Below the pieces are notes generated by a model. The model saw only the letters and a list, made by a program, of their open reading frames with translations. It searched no databases and was not told the origin of the DNA. From UBA12018 sp051656605 (lineage in GTDB: Bacteria > Bacteroidota > Bacteroidia > Bacteroidales > CAMTPD01): 64,000 nt of DNA. The first letter of the stretch is position 1; every line of letters begins with the position of its first letter. Position numbers and translations under genes: made by a program. Shown here piece after piece: positions 51,173-60,756 of this stretch. The DNA is taken from contig JBOGCF010000015.1 of the NCBI GenBank assembly GCA_051656605.1, positions 1 through 64,000 on the forward strand, written 5' to 3'.

Positions 51173-52328
51173 TGCCTCCCCTTTCGTTGTTGCCCTTCTC
51201 ATTTGTTGTTTTTGGTTTAGGCTTTCTACGCTTTTTGTTAGGTCTCTTTTTGTTGGCTCCGTTACCACTATTGTCAAACCTGTTGATGCTTTCCTCAAGA
51301 ATATCCTGAGTTTCTTTCTTCGGTTGTTGTTGCTTTGTATCGGCATCAAGTGTTTGAGGTTTCATACCTCGCTTGTTCATGTTGAGTACCTCAAAAGCTC
51401 TGCTAGCTGAGATCGTAACCAAATTTGCGGCAAAATTAGGATCTGAAGAGTAAGTAAGCTGCTTCTTGAATACTTCGGTTTTGAAGTGATAATACGTGCA
51501 GTCTTTTGTTTCCAGATTTAGTTCGCGAGATGGTAGACCTTTTTGAGCTTCAACATACGTATCGACTTCAAAGTTGATACAACATTTGAGTTTCGCACAT
51601 TGTCCGGCTAGCTTTTGCGGATTCATTGAGATGTCTTGATATCTGGCTGCACTTGTTGCAACAGAAACAAAACTTGTCATCCAGCTCGAACAGCAAAGCT
51701 CGCGTCCGCAAGGACCAATACCGCCAATACGACCAGCTTCTTGGCGTGCACCGATTTGTTTCATCTCTATACGCACTTTGAATGCATCAGCCAATACTTT
51801 GATTAATTGTCGAAAATCGACACGCTCATCTGCGATGTAGTAGAAGATAGCTTTGTTACCATCTCCTTGGTATTCAACATCCCCAATTTTCATTTGAAGG
51901 CCTAAGTCTTCGGCAATCTTACGTGATTTGATCATCGTTTCATGCTCTTTCGCTTTTGCTTCTTCGAACTTCTCAATATCAGAAGGTTTTGCTTTGCGAT
52001 ATACTCGCTTCACTTCTACACCCTCTGTACGTACATTGTTTTTCTTCATTTGAAGCAAAACAAGTCGACCTGTCAAAGTTACTGTTCCGATGTCGTGACC
52101 CGGAGAGGATTCAACTGCAACGATATCTCCTTTTTCTAAAGGAATTTTGTTACTGTTCAGATAATACCCTTTTCTGGTATTCTTGAACTGAACTTCTACG
52201 TAATCGGTTGCATTTTTAGCTTCCGGTATATCGCAAAGCCAGTCGTAAGTATTTAGTTTATTATTCTGCACCTTACTGCATCCTTTCGATTTCATGCAGC
52301 GGCCGCATTTATTTAGTTTAAAGTCCAT
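51132..52328 (-). CDS. PSP1/RicT-like protein
   Basis: This 398-residue soluble protein has the PSP1 C-terminal domain and the cysteine pattern of RicT (YaaT): N-terminal C-G-R-C and C, then G-P-C-G-R-E-L-C-C-S near residue 214, C-A-K-L-K-C-C near 246. These cysteines could bind an Fe-S cluster as in the B. subtilis Ric complex, which affects RNA processing. The C-terminal 80 residues are K/N/E-rich and disordered. In Bacteroidetes this gene normally sits with gldH and holB, as here. Confidence 0.88.
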   Translation of the reverse strand: MDFKLNKCGRCMKSKGCSKVQNNKLNTYDWLCDIPEAKNATDYVEVQFKNTRKGYYLNSNKIPLEKGDIVAVESSPGHDIGTVTLTGRLVLLQMKKNNVRTEGVEVKRVYRKAKPSDIEKFEEAKAKEHETMIKSRKIAEDLGLQMKIGDVEYQGDGNKAIFYYIADERVDFRQLIKVLADAFKVRIEMKQIGARQEAGRIGGIGPCGRELCCSSWMTSFVSVATSAARYQDISMNPQKLAGQCAKLKCCINFEVDTYVEAQKGLPSRELNLETKDCTYYHFKTEVFKKQLTYSSDPNFAANLVTISASRAFEVLNMNKRGMKPQTLDADTKQQQPKKETQDILEESINRFDNSGNGANKKRPNKKRRKPKPKTTNEKGNNERGGNEKGNYEKPQKKV

Positions 52329-52391
52329 ATAGTATCTATTCAGAATTTAGAATAACGAAGATACGGCTTTTTGGTGAATGTAGAGAAGGCA

Positions 52392-52418
52392 ATGCCCGAA
52401 AGTTTATCTCTCGGGCAT
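52392..52418. terminator. Weak hairpin after the delta-prime gene
   Basis: ATGCCCGA (52392-52399) pairs with TCGGGCAT (52411-52418). No T-run follows on the minus strand, so it may be a weak terminator or a processing signal. Confidence 0.35.
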
Positions 52419-52422
52419 CGAT

Positions 52423-53547
52423 TTATCGTTTAAGAAGTACAGTAATCTTTAAGGAGATATCAAAAAAGACAAAACGAGGATTAACGTTTTGTGTAACATG
52501 ACGTTCGGCAAGTTCTAACTCAGAAACAAGGTCTTCTACATTGCGTTCGTTTACATAGGGGGCAAACTTTGTGGAGAATGTAGATTCGTTTTGATTCAGA
52601 GCAATAAGTGTAGGATTGCCAAGGTTATAAATGAAGTTTTCGCGGATCATGTGCTGAGCATAAGCAAAGAAGTTTTTTTGCTTTTCCTTACCTAATGACG
52701 CAAATGTTTCGGCGGCTTCCTTCATCCCTTTTACATTCTTAGTCCAAGAGTTACGCATCATAGAAATGAATAAATCAAGATAAAAAGCTTTCTCTTCATT
52801 CAAACTGATCATCTCCATTGCTTTGATCATGCTTCCTTGCGCCATTGATGCTACCTGAATTGCATCTTGAGTCGACAATGCATATTTGCTTTCCATTGCT
52901 TCAGCGATTGCATCTTTTTCAATTCCTCTGATGGAAATTCGTTGCGTTCGAGAAATAATTGTTGAAATAATCTGATCCGGGTTTTCTGTAATGAGCAGGA
53001 AGATTGTATTCAAAGGAGGCTCTTCGATCAGCTTTAGCAAACGATTCGAGCTTTCTTCGTTCATCTTCTCCGGCATCCAAATCAAGACGCAGCGGTAGGC
53101 TGCTTCAAGTGGTTTTAGGCTCAGTTTGGAAATGATTTCCGATGCTTCTTTTACAGGTATAATTGCCTGGGAAGAGTGGGTGCCCATATAATTCACCCAT
53201 CCGTCAATATTAAAGTATGGATTTTCGGAAATAAATTGGCGCCAATCAGGCAAGTAGTCGTCGCAAATTTCTTTTTTCTTTTCTTTATTGATGATGATTG
53301 GATATACAAAATGTATGTCGGGATGCACGAGTTGATCAAACTTCTTACAAGAGGAGCATGTGCCGCATGAATCGGTGGCGGAACGATGCTTGCAGTTAAG
53401 GTAACGGGCATAGGCCAAAGCCAAAGGAAAAGCACCTGCGCCCGATGGTTCAGAGAATAATTGTGCGTGAGGAACGATTCCTTGATTGGCCGAGAGAATC
53501 AGTCTGCTTTTGACTGATTCCTGACCAATAATATCTTTAAAATACAT
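52423..53547 (-). CDS. holB: DNA polymerase III delta-prime subunit
   Basis: This 374-residue clamp-loader subunit has the AAA+ fold with a degenerate P-loop (S-E-P-S-G-A-G-A-F, no Lys), as is known for delta-prime. A zinc-binding C-G-T-C-S-S-C (near residue 62) and the sensor-1 like I-S-R-T-Q-R near 206 are present. It loads the beta clamp with the tau and delta subunits. It is five bases after metF on the same strand and precedes the PSP1 gene. Confidence 0.93.
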   Translation of the reverse strand: MYFKDIIGQESVKSRLILSANQGIVPHAQLFSEPSGAGAFPLALAYARYLNCKHRSATDSCGTCSSCKKFDQLVHPDIHFVYPIIINKEKKKEICDDYLPDWRQFISENPYFNIDGWVNYMGTHSSQAIIPVKEASEIISKLSLKPLEAAYRCVLIWMPEKMNEESSNRLLKLIEEPPLNTIFLLITENPDQIISTIISRTQRISIRGIEKDAIAEAMESKYALSTQDAIQVASMAQGSMIKAMEMISLNEEKAFYLDLFISMMRNSWTKNVKGMKEAAETFASLGKEKQKNFFAYAQHMIRENFIYNLGNPTLIALNQNESTFSTKFAPYVNERNVEDLVSELELAERHVTQNVNPRFVFFDISLKITVLLKR

Positions 53548-53552
53548 AGGTT

Positions 53553-54506
53553 TTAGTAAATCTCTTTAGCTACCTGATATACACTATCAGTTGCCATCAA
53601 TGAATAAAAGTGGATGCTAGGAACACCGTATTCAATAAGTTCACGGCATTGTTGAGTACACCATTCGATTCCTACTTGCTTAGCTTCTGCATCGTTGTTG
53701 CATTTGCGAAGTTCTGTAGCAAAGTCTTCCGGAATGTCTGATCTGAAGATCTTAGGAAGAACAGTTAGGTGATTGCAAACCGTAACAGGTTTGATGCCCG
53801 GAATAATAGGTACTGTAATACCTTCTTTTCGGCAACGTTCTACAAAGTCGAAATACTTTTGATTGTCGAAAAACATTTGAGTAACGATGTAGTCGGCTCC
53901 TTGATCTACTTTTTGCTTCAAGAAAGCAATGTCCGAATCAAGGTTTGGAGCTTCTTCATGTTTTTCGGGATAACCGGCAACTCCATATGAGAAAGGCGTA
54001 TTAGGTCGATCAAAAGTAGAGTTGTCAAGAGCAATCCCTTGGTTAAACTGATTCACCTGTATTTGTAAATCACTAGCATGATCGTGAGATTGTCCTGGTT
54101 GTATATGACCAGCTTCAAGTTTATTTGCATCACCACGAAGCAGAAGCAAATCATATACACCTAAGAAGTTTAGGTCGATCAAAGCATACTCCGTTTCTTC
54201 TTTTGTGAAACCTTTGCAAATAATATGTGGAACGGCTGTAATACCGTATTTATTTTGAATAGCAGCAGCGATAGCAACCGTGCCCGGGCGCTTGCGAATG
54301 TTTACTTTTTGGATATTTCCGTTTGGCTGTTCCTTATATAAATACTCGCTGTGGTGGGTAGTGATATTAATATATTTCGGATCAAATTCCTTTAGTCGAT
54401 CAATAACACTATACACTTTATCAATGCTATTTCCTTTAAGCGGCGGGAGCAGTTCGAACGAAAAAGCGGTTTTGGTACTCTGTTGTATAAGATCGATTAC
54501 TTTCAT
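53553..54506 (-). CDS. metF: Methylenetetrahydrofolate reductase
   Basis: This 317-residue TIM-barrel flavoenzyme makes 5-methyltetrahydrofolate for methionine synthesis. It has F-S-F-E-L-L-P-P near residue 17, I-N-I-T-T-H-H near 47, L-L-L-R-G-D near 122 and Y-P-E-K-H near 178. The usual length is about 300. It lies upstream of holB on the minus strand. A -7 box on the minus strand at 54526-54533 serves it. Confidence 0.97.
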   Translation of the reverse strand: MKVIDLIQQSTKTAFSFELLPPLKGNSIDKVYSVIDRLKEFDPKYINITTHHSEYLYKEQPNGNIQKVNIRKRPGTVAIAAAIQNKYGITAVPHIICKGFTKEETEYALIDLNFLGVYDLLLLRGDANKLEAGHIQPGQSHDHASDLQIQVNQFNQGIALDNSTFDRPNTPFSYGVAGYPEKHEEAPNLDSDIAFLKQKVDQGADYIVTQMFFDNQKYFDFVERCRKEGITVPIIPGIKPVTVCNHLTVLPKIFRSDIPEDFATELRKCNNDAEAKQVGIEWCTQQCRELIEYGVPSIHFYSLMATDSVYQVAKEIY

Positions 54507-54525
54507 ATTTTCATTATTTTTAGTG

Positions 54526-54533
54526 CAAATGTA
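54526..54533 (-). promoter_or_regulatory. -7 box of metF-holB
   Basis: TACATTTG on the minus strand, 20 bases before the metF start. No -33 match at the usual distance is clear. Confidence 0.5.
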
Positions 54534-54555
54534 ACAAATAAACTCCGATTTATTC

Positions 54556-54563
54556 TAAATTTG
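54556..54563 (+). promoter_or_regulatory. -7 box of ilvE
   Basis: TAAATTTG lies 27 bases before the ilvE start and 23 bases from the metF -7 box on the other strand, so the two promoters are back to back. No -33 partner is clear. Confidence 0.45.
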
Positions 54564-54589
54564 CTCGCAATCAAAATTTATAAAAGCTC

Positions 54590-55609
54590 ATGGAAAATAT
54601 AAATTGGTCGGATTTGTCTTTTGGTTACATGAAGACCGACTACAATGTAAGATGCTATTACCGTAATGGTAAATGGGGCGAACTAGAAGTAAGCTCTTCA
54701 GAGTTTATTGATATACATATGGCTTCTACTTGTTTACATTATGGACAAGAAGCATTTGAGGGTCTCAAAGTATTCAAAGGGAAAGACGGTAAAATGCGTG
54801 TTTTCAGAATTGATGAGAATGCAAAACGTCTGCGCGAATCCTGTAAAGGTATCATGATGGCAGAACTTCCGGAGGATATGTTTATCGAAGCTGTAGAGAA
54901 AGTTGTAAAACTAAACGAACGCTTTGTACCACCTTACGAAAGTGGAGCTTCTCTTTATGTGCGCCCACTACTTATCGGATTGGGAGCGCAAGTGGGAGTG
55001 AAACCTGCAAACGAATATCTATTTATGATCTTTGTAACGCCGGTAGGTCCATATTTCAAGGCAGGCTTTAAGCCAACGCCAATGGTAATTCTAAGAGGAT
55101 ATGACAGAGCAGCACCTCTGGGCACCGGAACATATAAAGTGGGTGGAAACTATGCGGCAAGCTTGTCGGCAGGAGAAAAAGCACATGAAATGGGTTATTC
55201 GGCCGTACTTTATCTTGACGCAAAAGAAAAAGAGTATATCGATGAGTGTGGTCCTGCAAACTTTTTCGGAATTAAGGATAATACATATGTAACACCTCTT
55301 TCTTCATCTATTCTACCTTCGATTACGAATAAGAGTTTGATGCAATTGGCAGAGTCGATAGGTATGAAAGTAGAACGTCGTCCTATACACGAAGATGAGC
55401 TAGCAACATTCGTAGAAGCCGGAGCTTGCGGTACAGCTGCAGTTATTAGCCCTATTCAACGAATCGACGATGTCGATATGAATAAATCATATGTGTTTTC
55501 TAAGGATGGAGAGCCAGGTCCTATTTGTACAACATTATACAATAAGCTTAGAGCTATTCAATACGGAGACGAGCCAGATCAGTTTGGTTGGGTAAAAGTT
55601 ATCGAATAA
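54590..55609 (+). CDS. ilvE: Branched-chain amino acid aminotransferase
   Basis: This 339-residue fold-type IV PLP enzyme transfers amino groups to and from leucine, isoleucine and valine. The PLP lysine is K183 in G-T-Y-K-V-G-G-N-Y. It also has G-Q-E-A-F-E-G-L-K near residue 52 and E-A-G-A-C-G-T-A-A-V near 277. Length fits the longer (about 340-residue) group. It is divergent from metF and monocistronic as far as can be seen. Confidence 0.97.
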   Translation: MENINWSDLSFGYMKTDYNVRCYYRNGKWGELEVSSSEFIDIHMASTCLHYGQEAFEGLKVFKGKDGKMRVFRIDENAKRLRESCKGIMMAELPEDMFIEAVEKVVKLNERFVPPYESGASLYVRPLLIGLGAQVGVKPANEYLFMIFVTPVGPYFKAGFKPTPMVILRGYDRAAPLGTGTYKVGGNYAASLSAGEKAHEMGYSAVLYLDAKEKEYIDECGPANFFGIKDNTYVTPLSSSILPSITNKSLMQLAESIGMKVERRPIHEDELATFVEAGACGTAAVISPIQRIDDVDMNKSYVFSKDGEPGPICTTLYNKLRAIQYGDEPDQFGWVKVIE

Positions 55610-55704
55610 TAAAATATGGGCGGATTGATGTGTTAATTTATTAACACGTCGGTTCGCTTTTTTTTCTCCGCAATCTTAAATATATGCAGTTTTGCTATCT
55701 CTGG

Positions 55705-55735
55705 TTTGCAAATAATAAAATACTTGTTACATTTG
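55705..55735 (+). promoter_or_regulatory. Promoter of the AAA ATPase gene
   Basis: TTTG (55705-55708) and TACATTTG (55728-55735) are 19 bases apart. The -7 box is only 15 bases before the TTG start, so the leader is very short. Confidence 0.7.
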
Positions 55736-55750
55736 CAGGGCTAGAATGAA

Positions 55751-56938
55751 TTGAAAGTGGAGGCATTTTATAGAACACATAACTACCTAGTAGAGCATTT
55801 GGTTTCACCTGTACGTCGCCGATTGATGGACGAAATCAATTGGGACGATCGTCTTATTGGAATCAAGGGGTCTAGAGGAGTAGGCAAAACAACATTCCTT
55901 TTGCAGTACGCAAAAGAGTATTTTGGTAAAAACAATAGAGAGTGTCTATATATTAATTTAAATCACCTCTATTTTACAGAACGTACAATTATTGATTTTG
56001 CGGAAGAATTTATCGCAAAAGGAGGCAAAGTCCTTTTGATAGATCAGGTTTTTAAGTATCCTGATTGGTCTAAAGAACTTCGTTATTGTTTCGACAATTA
56101 TCCAAGTCTAAAGATTGTATTCACAGGCTCGTCTGTGATGCGGTTAAAAGAAGAAAACCCTGACTTGTCAGGTAAAGTTGTTTCTTATAATCTCCGTGGT
56201 TTTTCATTTAGAGAGTATTTAAATATTACGTGTAAGACCAACTTCGCGCCATACACATTACAAGAAATCTTGGAGAATCATGAACAGATAGCCGAAGAAA
56301 TATGTGAGACAATAAAACCACAAATTCATATTCAAGACTATATTCACCACGGGTTCTATCCATTCTATCTTGAAAAAAGAAACTTTTCAGAGAACCTTCT
56401 GAAAACAATGAATATGATTCTCGAGGTGGATGTGTTATCGATCAAGCAAATAGAACAACGCTATTTGCCAAAGATCAGAAAGTTGCTTTATTTGATGGCC
56501 ATTGGTTCTCCTTGTACACCCAATGTAAGTCAGTTGAGCACTGAGATCGAAACATCACGCGCCACAGTTATGAACTACTTAAAGTACTTAACCGACGCAC
56601 GTCTTATCAATATGCTTTATCCGGTAGATGAAGAGTATCCGAAAAAACCGGCCAAGGTATATATGAATAATACCAATTTAATGTTTCCCGTGCGTCCCAC
56701 CAAAGTGGATGAGCAGGCACTTCGTGAAACATTCTTTTATAATCAAGTAATAACAGACAACAAACTAAACTCTGTATCGAACAAGCAAGTTCACTTTTTG
56801 GTAAACCAGACTCAATCATTTAAAATTGTAGACTCGATGCGCGGACGTAACAATCCCGACTTAATTTATGCAGTAGATAAGATTGAGAAAGGAGCCGGGA
56901 ATGTAATGCCTTTATGGATTTTTGGTTTCTTGTATTAA
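55751..56938 (+). CDS. AAA ATPase (AAA_14/DUF4143-like) with altered Walker B
   Basis: This 395-residue protein has Walker A G-S-R-G-V-G-K-T-T near residue 39, a Walker B V-L-L-I-D-Q99-V-F-K-Y-P-D-W, sensor-1 like F-T-G-S-S-V near 120, and a C-terminal DUF4143-like nuclease or winged region (about 235-395). Such 'ATP-binding proteins' are common orphans in Bacteroidetes. In the family the residue after the Walker B Asp is normally Glu; Gln here should slow or stop ATP hydrolysis. The start is TTG at 55751, immediately after an ATG-AAT-TGA minimal frame in another phase (55746-55754). It is 31 bases before PFOR. Confidence 0.85.
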   Translation: MKVEAFYRTHNYLVEHLVSPVRRRLMDEINWDDRLIGIKGSRGVGKTTFLLQYAKEYFGKNNRECLYINLNHLYFTERTIIDFAEEFIAKGGKVLLIDQVFKYPDWSKELRYCFDNYPSLKIVFTGSSVMRLKEENPDLSGKVVSYNLRGFSFREYLNITCKTNFAPYTLQEILENHEQIAEEICETIKPQIHIQDYIHHGFYPFYLEKRNFSENLLKTMNMILEVDVLSIKQIEQRYLPKIRKLLYLMAIGSPCTPNVSQLSTEIETSRATVMNYLKYLTDARLINMLYPVDEEYPKKPAKVYMNNTNLMFPVRPTKVDEQALRETFFYNQVITDNKLNSVSNKQVHFLVNQTQSFKIVDSMRGRNNPDLIYAVDKIEKGAGNVMPLWIFGFLY

Positions 56939-56969
56939 GTATATATTGTATCCCTAATATAATTGGACT

Positions 56970-59900
56970 ATGACAAAACAAAAAAAGTTTTTGACTTGTG
57001 ATGGTAACCAAGCTGCAGCACACATCGCTTACATGTTTAGCGAAGTAGCAGCTATCTATCCAATCACACCATCATCAACAATGGCTGAGTATGTTGATGA
57101 ATGGGCTGCGGTAGGCAGAAAAAATATTTTCGGCGAAACAGTTCGCGTAGAAGAAATGCAATCAGAAGCAGGTGCAGCAGGTGCACTTCACGGATCTTTA
57201 CAGGCCGGAGCATTATCAACAACCTTCACAGCATCTCAAGGTTTGTTGTTGATGATCCCTAACATGTACAAGATTGCGGGTGAATTGCTACCATCTGTAT
57301 TCCACGTATCTGCACGTGCATTGGCATCGCATGCATTATCAATCTTTGGTGACCACCAAGATGTTATGGCAGCACGTCAAACAGGTTTTGCTATGTTGGC
57401 TACAGGTTCAGTTCAAGAAGTAATGGACTTAGCTGGTGTTGCTCACTTGGCAACAATCAAGTCTCGTATTCCATTTATGCACTTCTTCGACGGATTCCGT
57501 ACATCACACGAAATTCAAAAGATTGAAGCTCTAGACAACGAAGATCTAGCTCAATTTATCGATCAAGATGCTTTGGCTGAGTTCCGCAAAAGAGCACTTA
57601 ACCCAGAAAATCCGGTTGCTCGCGGTACAGCTCAAAACCCAGATATCTATTTCCAAGCTCGCGAAGCATGTAACCCATTCTACGATGCGGTTCCGGCAAT
57701 CGTTGAAGAGTACATGGAAAAACTTTCTACAGTAACTGGTCGTAAATACGGCTTGTTCGATTATTACGGTGCACCAGATGCAGAGCGCGTTATCATCGCG
57801 ATGGGTTCTGTAACTGAGGCTATCCGTGAAGCAATCGATCACCTTGTAGAAGAAGGCGAAAAAGTAGGTTTGGTAGCAGTACACTTGTACCGTCCATTCT
57901 CTGCAAAACATTTCCTAGGAGCAGTTCCTGCAACAGCAAAACGTATTGCTGTTCTTGACAGAACTAAAGAGCCGGGAGCTACAGGCGAACCTCTTTACCT
58001 AGACGTAAAAGACTGTTTCTACGGGCAAGAAAACGCTCCTGTTATCGTAGGTGGTCGTTATGGTTTGTCTTCAAAAGACACAACTCCTGCTCAAATCCTT
58101 TCAGTATACGAAAACCTTGGATTGCCAGAGCCTAAGAATCACTTCACTATCGGTATCGTAGACGACGTTACATTTACTTCTCTTCCAAAGAAAGAAGAAA
58201 TCTCGTTCGCAAACGGTCCTTACGAAGCTAAGTTCTACGGTCTTGGTGCAGACGGTACTGTAGGTGCAAACAAAAACTCGATCAAAATCATCGGTGACAA
58301 TACAGACAAATATTGTCAGGCATACTTCTCATACGACTCGAAGAAATCAGGTGGTTTCACTTGTTCTCACCTTCGTTTCGGTGATGCGCCAATCCGTTCT
58401 ACTTATTTGGTAAATACACCAGACTTCGTAGCATGTCACGTTGCGGCTTATTTGCGTCTTTACGATGTAACTCGTGGTTTGAAAAAGAATGGTACATTCC
58501 TTCTTAACTCACCATGGGATGCAGAAGAGACTAAAAAGCACCTTCCTGATAATGTAAAAGCATATTTGGCTAAAAACAACATCAGCTTCTACATCATCAA
58601 TGCAACTAAGATTGCTCACGGTATCGGTCTTGGTAACCGTACCAATACAATCCTTCAATCAGCATTCTTCAAGATTACAGGTGTAATCCCTTACGATCTA
58701 GCGGTAGAGCAAATGAAGAAATTCATTGTGAAATCGTACGGTAAGAAAGGTGAGAAAGTTGTAAACATGAACTACGCTGCGGTAGATCAAGGTGGTGACG
58801 TAGTTAAAGTAGAAGTTCCAGCAGAATGGGCATCTCTAGAAGGCGCACAATTCGAACTTCCAAAAGACGACGCTCCTGCATTTATCCAAGACGTAGTACG
58901 TCCTATCAACGCTCAAATCGGTGACGATCTTCCAGTATCTGTATTCAAAGGTCGTGAAGATGGTACATGGGATCAAGGTACAGCTACATTCGAAAAACGT
59001 GGTGTTGCAGCTCTAGTTCCGGTATGGAAACCAGAAAACTGTATCCAATGTAACCAATGTGCTTACGTATGTCCTCACGCTGCAATCCGTCCGTTCGTTC
59101 TTGACGAAGCAGAACAAGCAGGTGCTCCTGCCGACATGGCACAACTAAAAGCTACAGGTAAGCAATTTGCAGGCATGACATTCCGCATGCAAGTAAACGT
59201 ACTTGACTGTCTTGGTTGTGGTAACTGTCCTGACATCTGTCCTGGAAACAAAAACGGTAAAGCCCTTGAAATGGTTCCATTCCTTACTCAGGAAGAAGAG
59301 CAAAAGAACTGGGATTACTGTGTAGAAAGCGTAAAATCAAAACAACACCTTGTAGATGTTAAATCAAACGTGAAGAACTCTCAGTTCGCGACTCCATTGT
59401 TTGAGTTCTCTGGTGCATGTTCTGGTTGTGGAGAAACTCCATACGTGAAATTGATTTCTCAATTGTTTGGTGACCGTCAGATGATTGCAAATGCAACAGG
59501 TTGTACTTCTATCTACTCTGGTTCGGCTCCATCTACACCATATACTAAAAACGAAAAAGGACACGGTCCTGCTTGGGCAAACTCATTGTTTGAAGACAAT
59601 GCAGAGTTTGGTCTAGGTATGGTAGTTGCGGTAAACAAAATGCGCGACCGTCTTGCAGGCTTAATGGAAAAAGGTCTTGCATGTGACTGCTGTTCGGAAG
59701 AAATGAAAGCATTGTTCGTTGAATGGTTAAACAACCGTGAAAACGCTGATGCAACTGTAGCTATCGCAGAGAAACTTGTACCAATGGTAGAAGCTTGCAC
59801 TTGCGACATCTGCAAAGACATCAACGATATGAAACAATACATCATCAAGAAATCTCAATGGATCATTGGTGGTGACGGTTGGGCATACGACATCGGCTTC

Positions 59901-60524
59901 GGTGGTCTTGACCACGTTATTGCTTCCGGCGCAAACGTAAACATCCTTGTTGTAGATACAGAGATCTATTCTAACACAGGTGGTCAAGCATCTAAATCTA
60001 CTCCGGTAGGTGCGGTAGCTAAATTTGCTGCGGCAGGTAAACGCATCCGTAAGAAAGATCTTGGTCTTATCGCAACAACATACGGTTATGTTTATGTAGC
60101 ACAAATCGGTATGGGTGCAAACCAAGCTCAAACATTGAAAGCAATCCGTGAAGCAGAAGCTTACGACGGACCTTCATTGATCATTGCTTACTCTCCATGT
60201 ATTTCACACTACATGGCATCGGGTATGGGCAAAGCTCAAGAAGAAATCTCAAAAGCAGTAGAGTGCGGTTACTGGCACTTGTGGAGATATAACCCAGCTT
60301 TGGAATCAGAAGGACAAAACCCATTCCAACTTGACTCGAAAGAGCCACAGTGGGATAAGTTCCAAGACTTCTTGAAGAAAGAGGGCCGTTATACTTCATT
60401 GGCAAAACAATTCCCAGAACAAGCTGAAGAGTTGTTCCACGCAGCACAAGATAATGCTCAGTGGAGATACAACACTTATAAGCGTTTAGCTGCTGCCAGC
60501 TGGGGTGCTGAAGTAAAAGAATAA
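56970..60524 (+). CDS. nifJ: Pyruvate:ferredoxin (flavodoxin) oxidoreductase
   Basis: This 1184-residue homodimer-type PFOR decarboxylates pyruvate to acetyl-CoA with reduction of ferredoxin. It has the alpha/gamma/delta/beta order: N-terminal pyrimidine-binding part, the two [4Fe-4S] motifs C-I-Q-C-N-Q-C-A-Y-V-C-P (about 690) and C-L-G-C-G-N-C-P-D-I-C-P (about 750), then C-S-G-C-G-E near 816. The TPP-binding segment G-D-G-W-A-Y-D-I-G near 968 and N-T-G-G-Q-A-S near 1005 follow. Codon use is strongly biased to preferred codons, so it is probably among the most expressed genes here. A terminator follows at 60551-60585. Confidence 0.97.
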   Translation: MTKQKKFLTCDGNQAAAHIAYMFSEVAAIYPITPSSTMAEYVDEWAAVGRKNIFGETVRVEEMQSEAGAAGALHGSLQAGALSTTFTASQGLLLMIPNMYKIAGELLPSVFHVSARALASHALSIFGDHQDVMAARQTGFAMLATGSVQEVMDLAGVAHLATIKSRIPFMHFFDGFRTSHEIQKIEALDNEDLAQFIDQDALAEFRKRALNPENPVARGTAQNPDIYFQAREACNPFYDAVPAIVEEYMEKLSTVTGRKYGLFDYYGAPDAERVIIAMGSVTEAIREAIDHLVEEGEKVGLVAVHLYRPFSAKHFLGAVPATAKRIAVLDRTKEPGATGEPLYLDVKDCFYGQENAPVIVGGRYGLSSKDTTPAQILSVYENLGLPEPKNHFTIGIVDDVTFTSLPKKEEISFANGPYEAKFYGLGADGTVGANKNSIKIIGDNTDKYCQAYFSYDSKKSGGFTCSHLRFGDAPIRSTYLVNTPDFVACHVAAYLRLYDVTRGLKKNGTFLLNSPWDAEETKKHLPDNVKAYLAKNNISFYIINATKIAHGIGLGNRTNTILQSAFFKITGVIPYDLAVEQMKKFIVKSYGKKGEKVVNMNYAAVDQGGDVVKVEVPAEWASLEGAQFELPKDDAPAFIQDVVRPINAQIGDDLPVSVFKGREDGTWDQGTATFEKRGVAALVPVWKPENCIQCNQCAYVCPHAAIRPFVLDEAEQAGAPADMAQLKATGKQFAGMTFRMQVNVLDCLGCGNCPDICPGNKNGKALEMVPFLTQEEEQKNWDYCVESVKSKQHLVDVKSNVKNSQFATPLFEFSGACSGCGETPYVKLISQLFGDRQMIANATGCTSIYSGSAPSTPYTKNEKGHGPAWANSLFEDNAEFGLGMVVAVNKMRDRLAGLMEKGLACDCCSEEMKALFVEWLNNRENADATVAIAEKLVPMVEACTCDICKDINDMKQYIIKKSQWIIGGDGWAYDIGFGGLDHVIASGANVNILVVDTEIYSNTGGQASKSTPVGAVAKFAAAGKRIRKKDLGLIATTYGYVYVAQIGMGANQAQTLKAIREAEAYDGPSLIIAYSPCISHYMASGMGKAQEEISKAVECGYWHLWRYNPALESEGQNPFQLDSKEPQWDKFQDFLKKEGRYTSLAKQFPEQAEELFHAAQDNAQWRYNTYKRLAAASWGAEVKE

Positions 60525-60550
60525 TTTTACCACAAGCTATATAAGTGAGC

Positions 60551-60585
60551 AAGCGGGCGTGTCTTTTTAGGCACGCCCGCTTTTG
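60551..60585 (+). terminator. Terminator of nifJ
   Basis: A perfect 11-bp GC-rich stem (AAGCGGGCGTG, 60551-60561, with 60572-60582) is followed by TTGTTTTC. It lies 27 bases after the stop. Confidence 0.9.
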
Positions 60586-60756
60586 TTTTCATGGGTTAAA
60601 GAATATATATTTTCCGTATACTAACTGTATTTTGAGTCTAAAGATAAAATACTACTAATCTTTACCAGTAGCCAAAACTTGTTCAAGCTTTGTTGTGTTC
60701 TAAACCAAGAAAAAACAAATAACACAATAGAGTTTAAAAGTCTAATTTTTATTATT

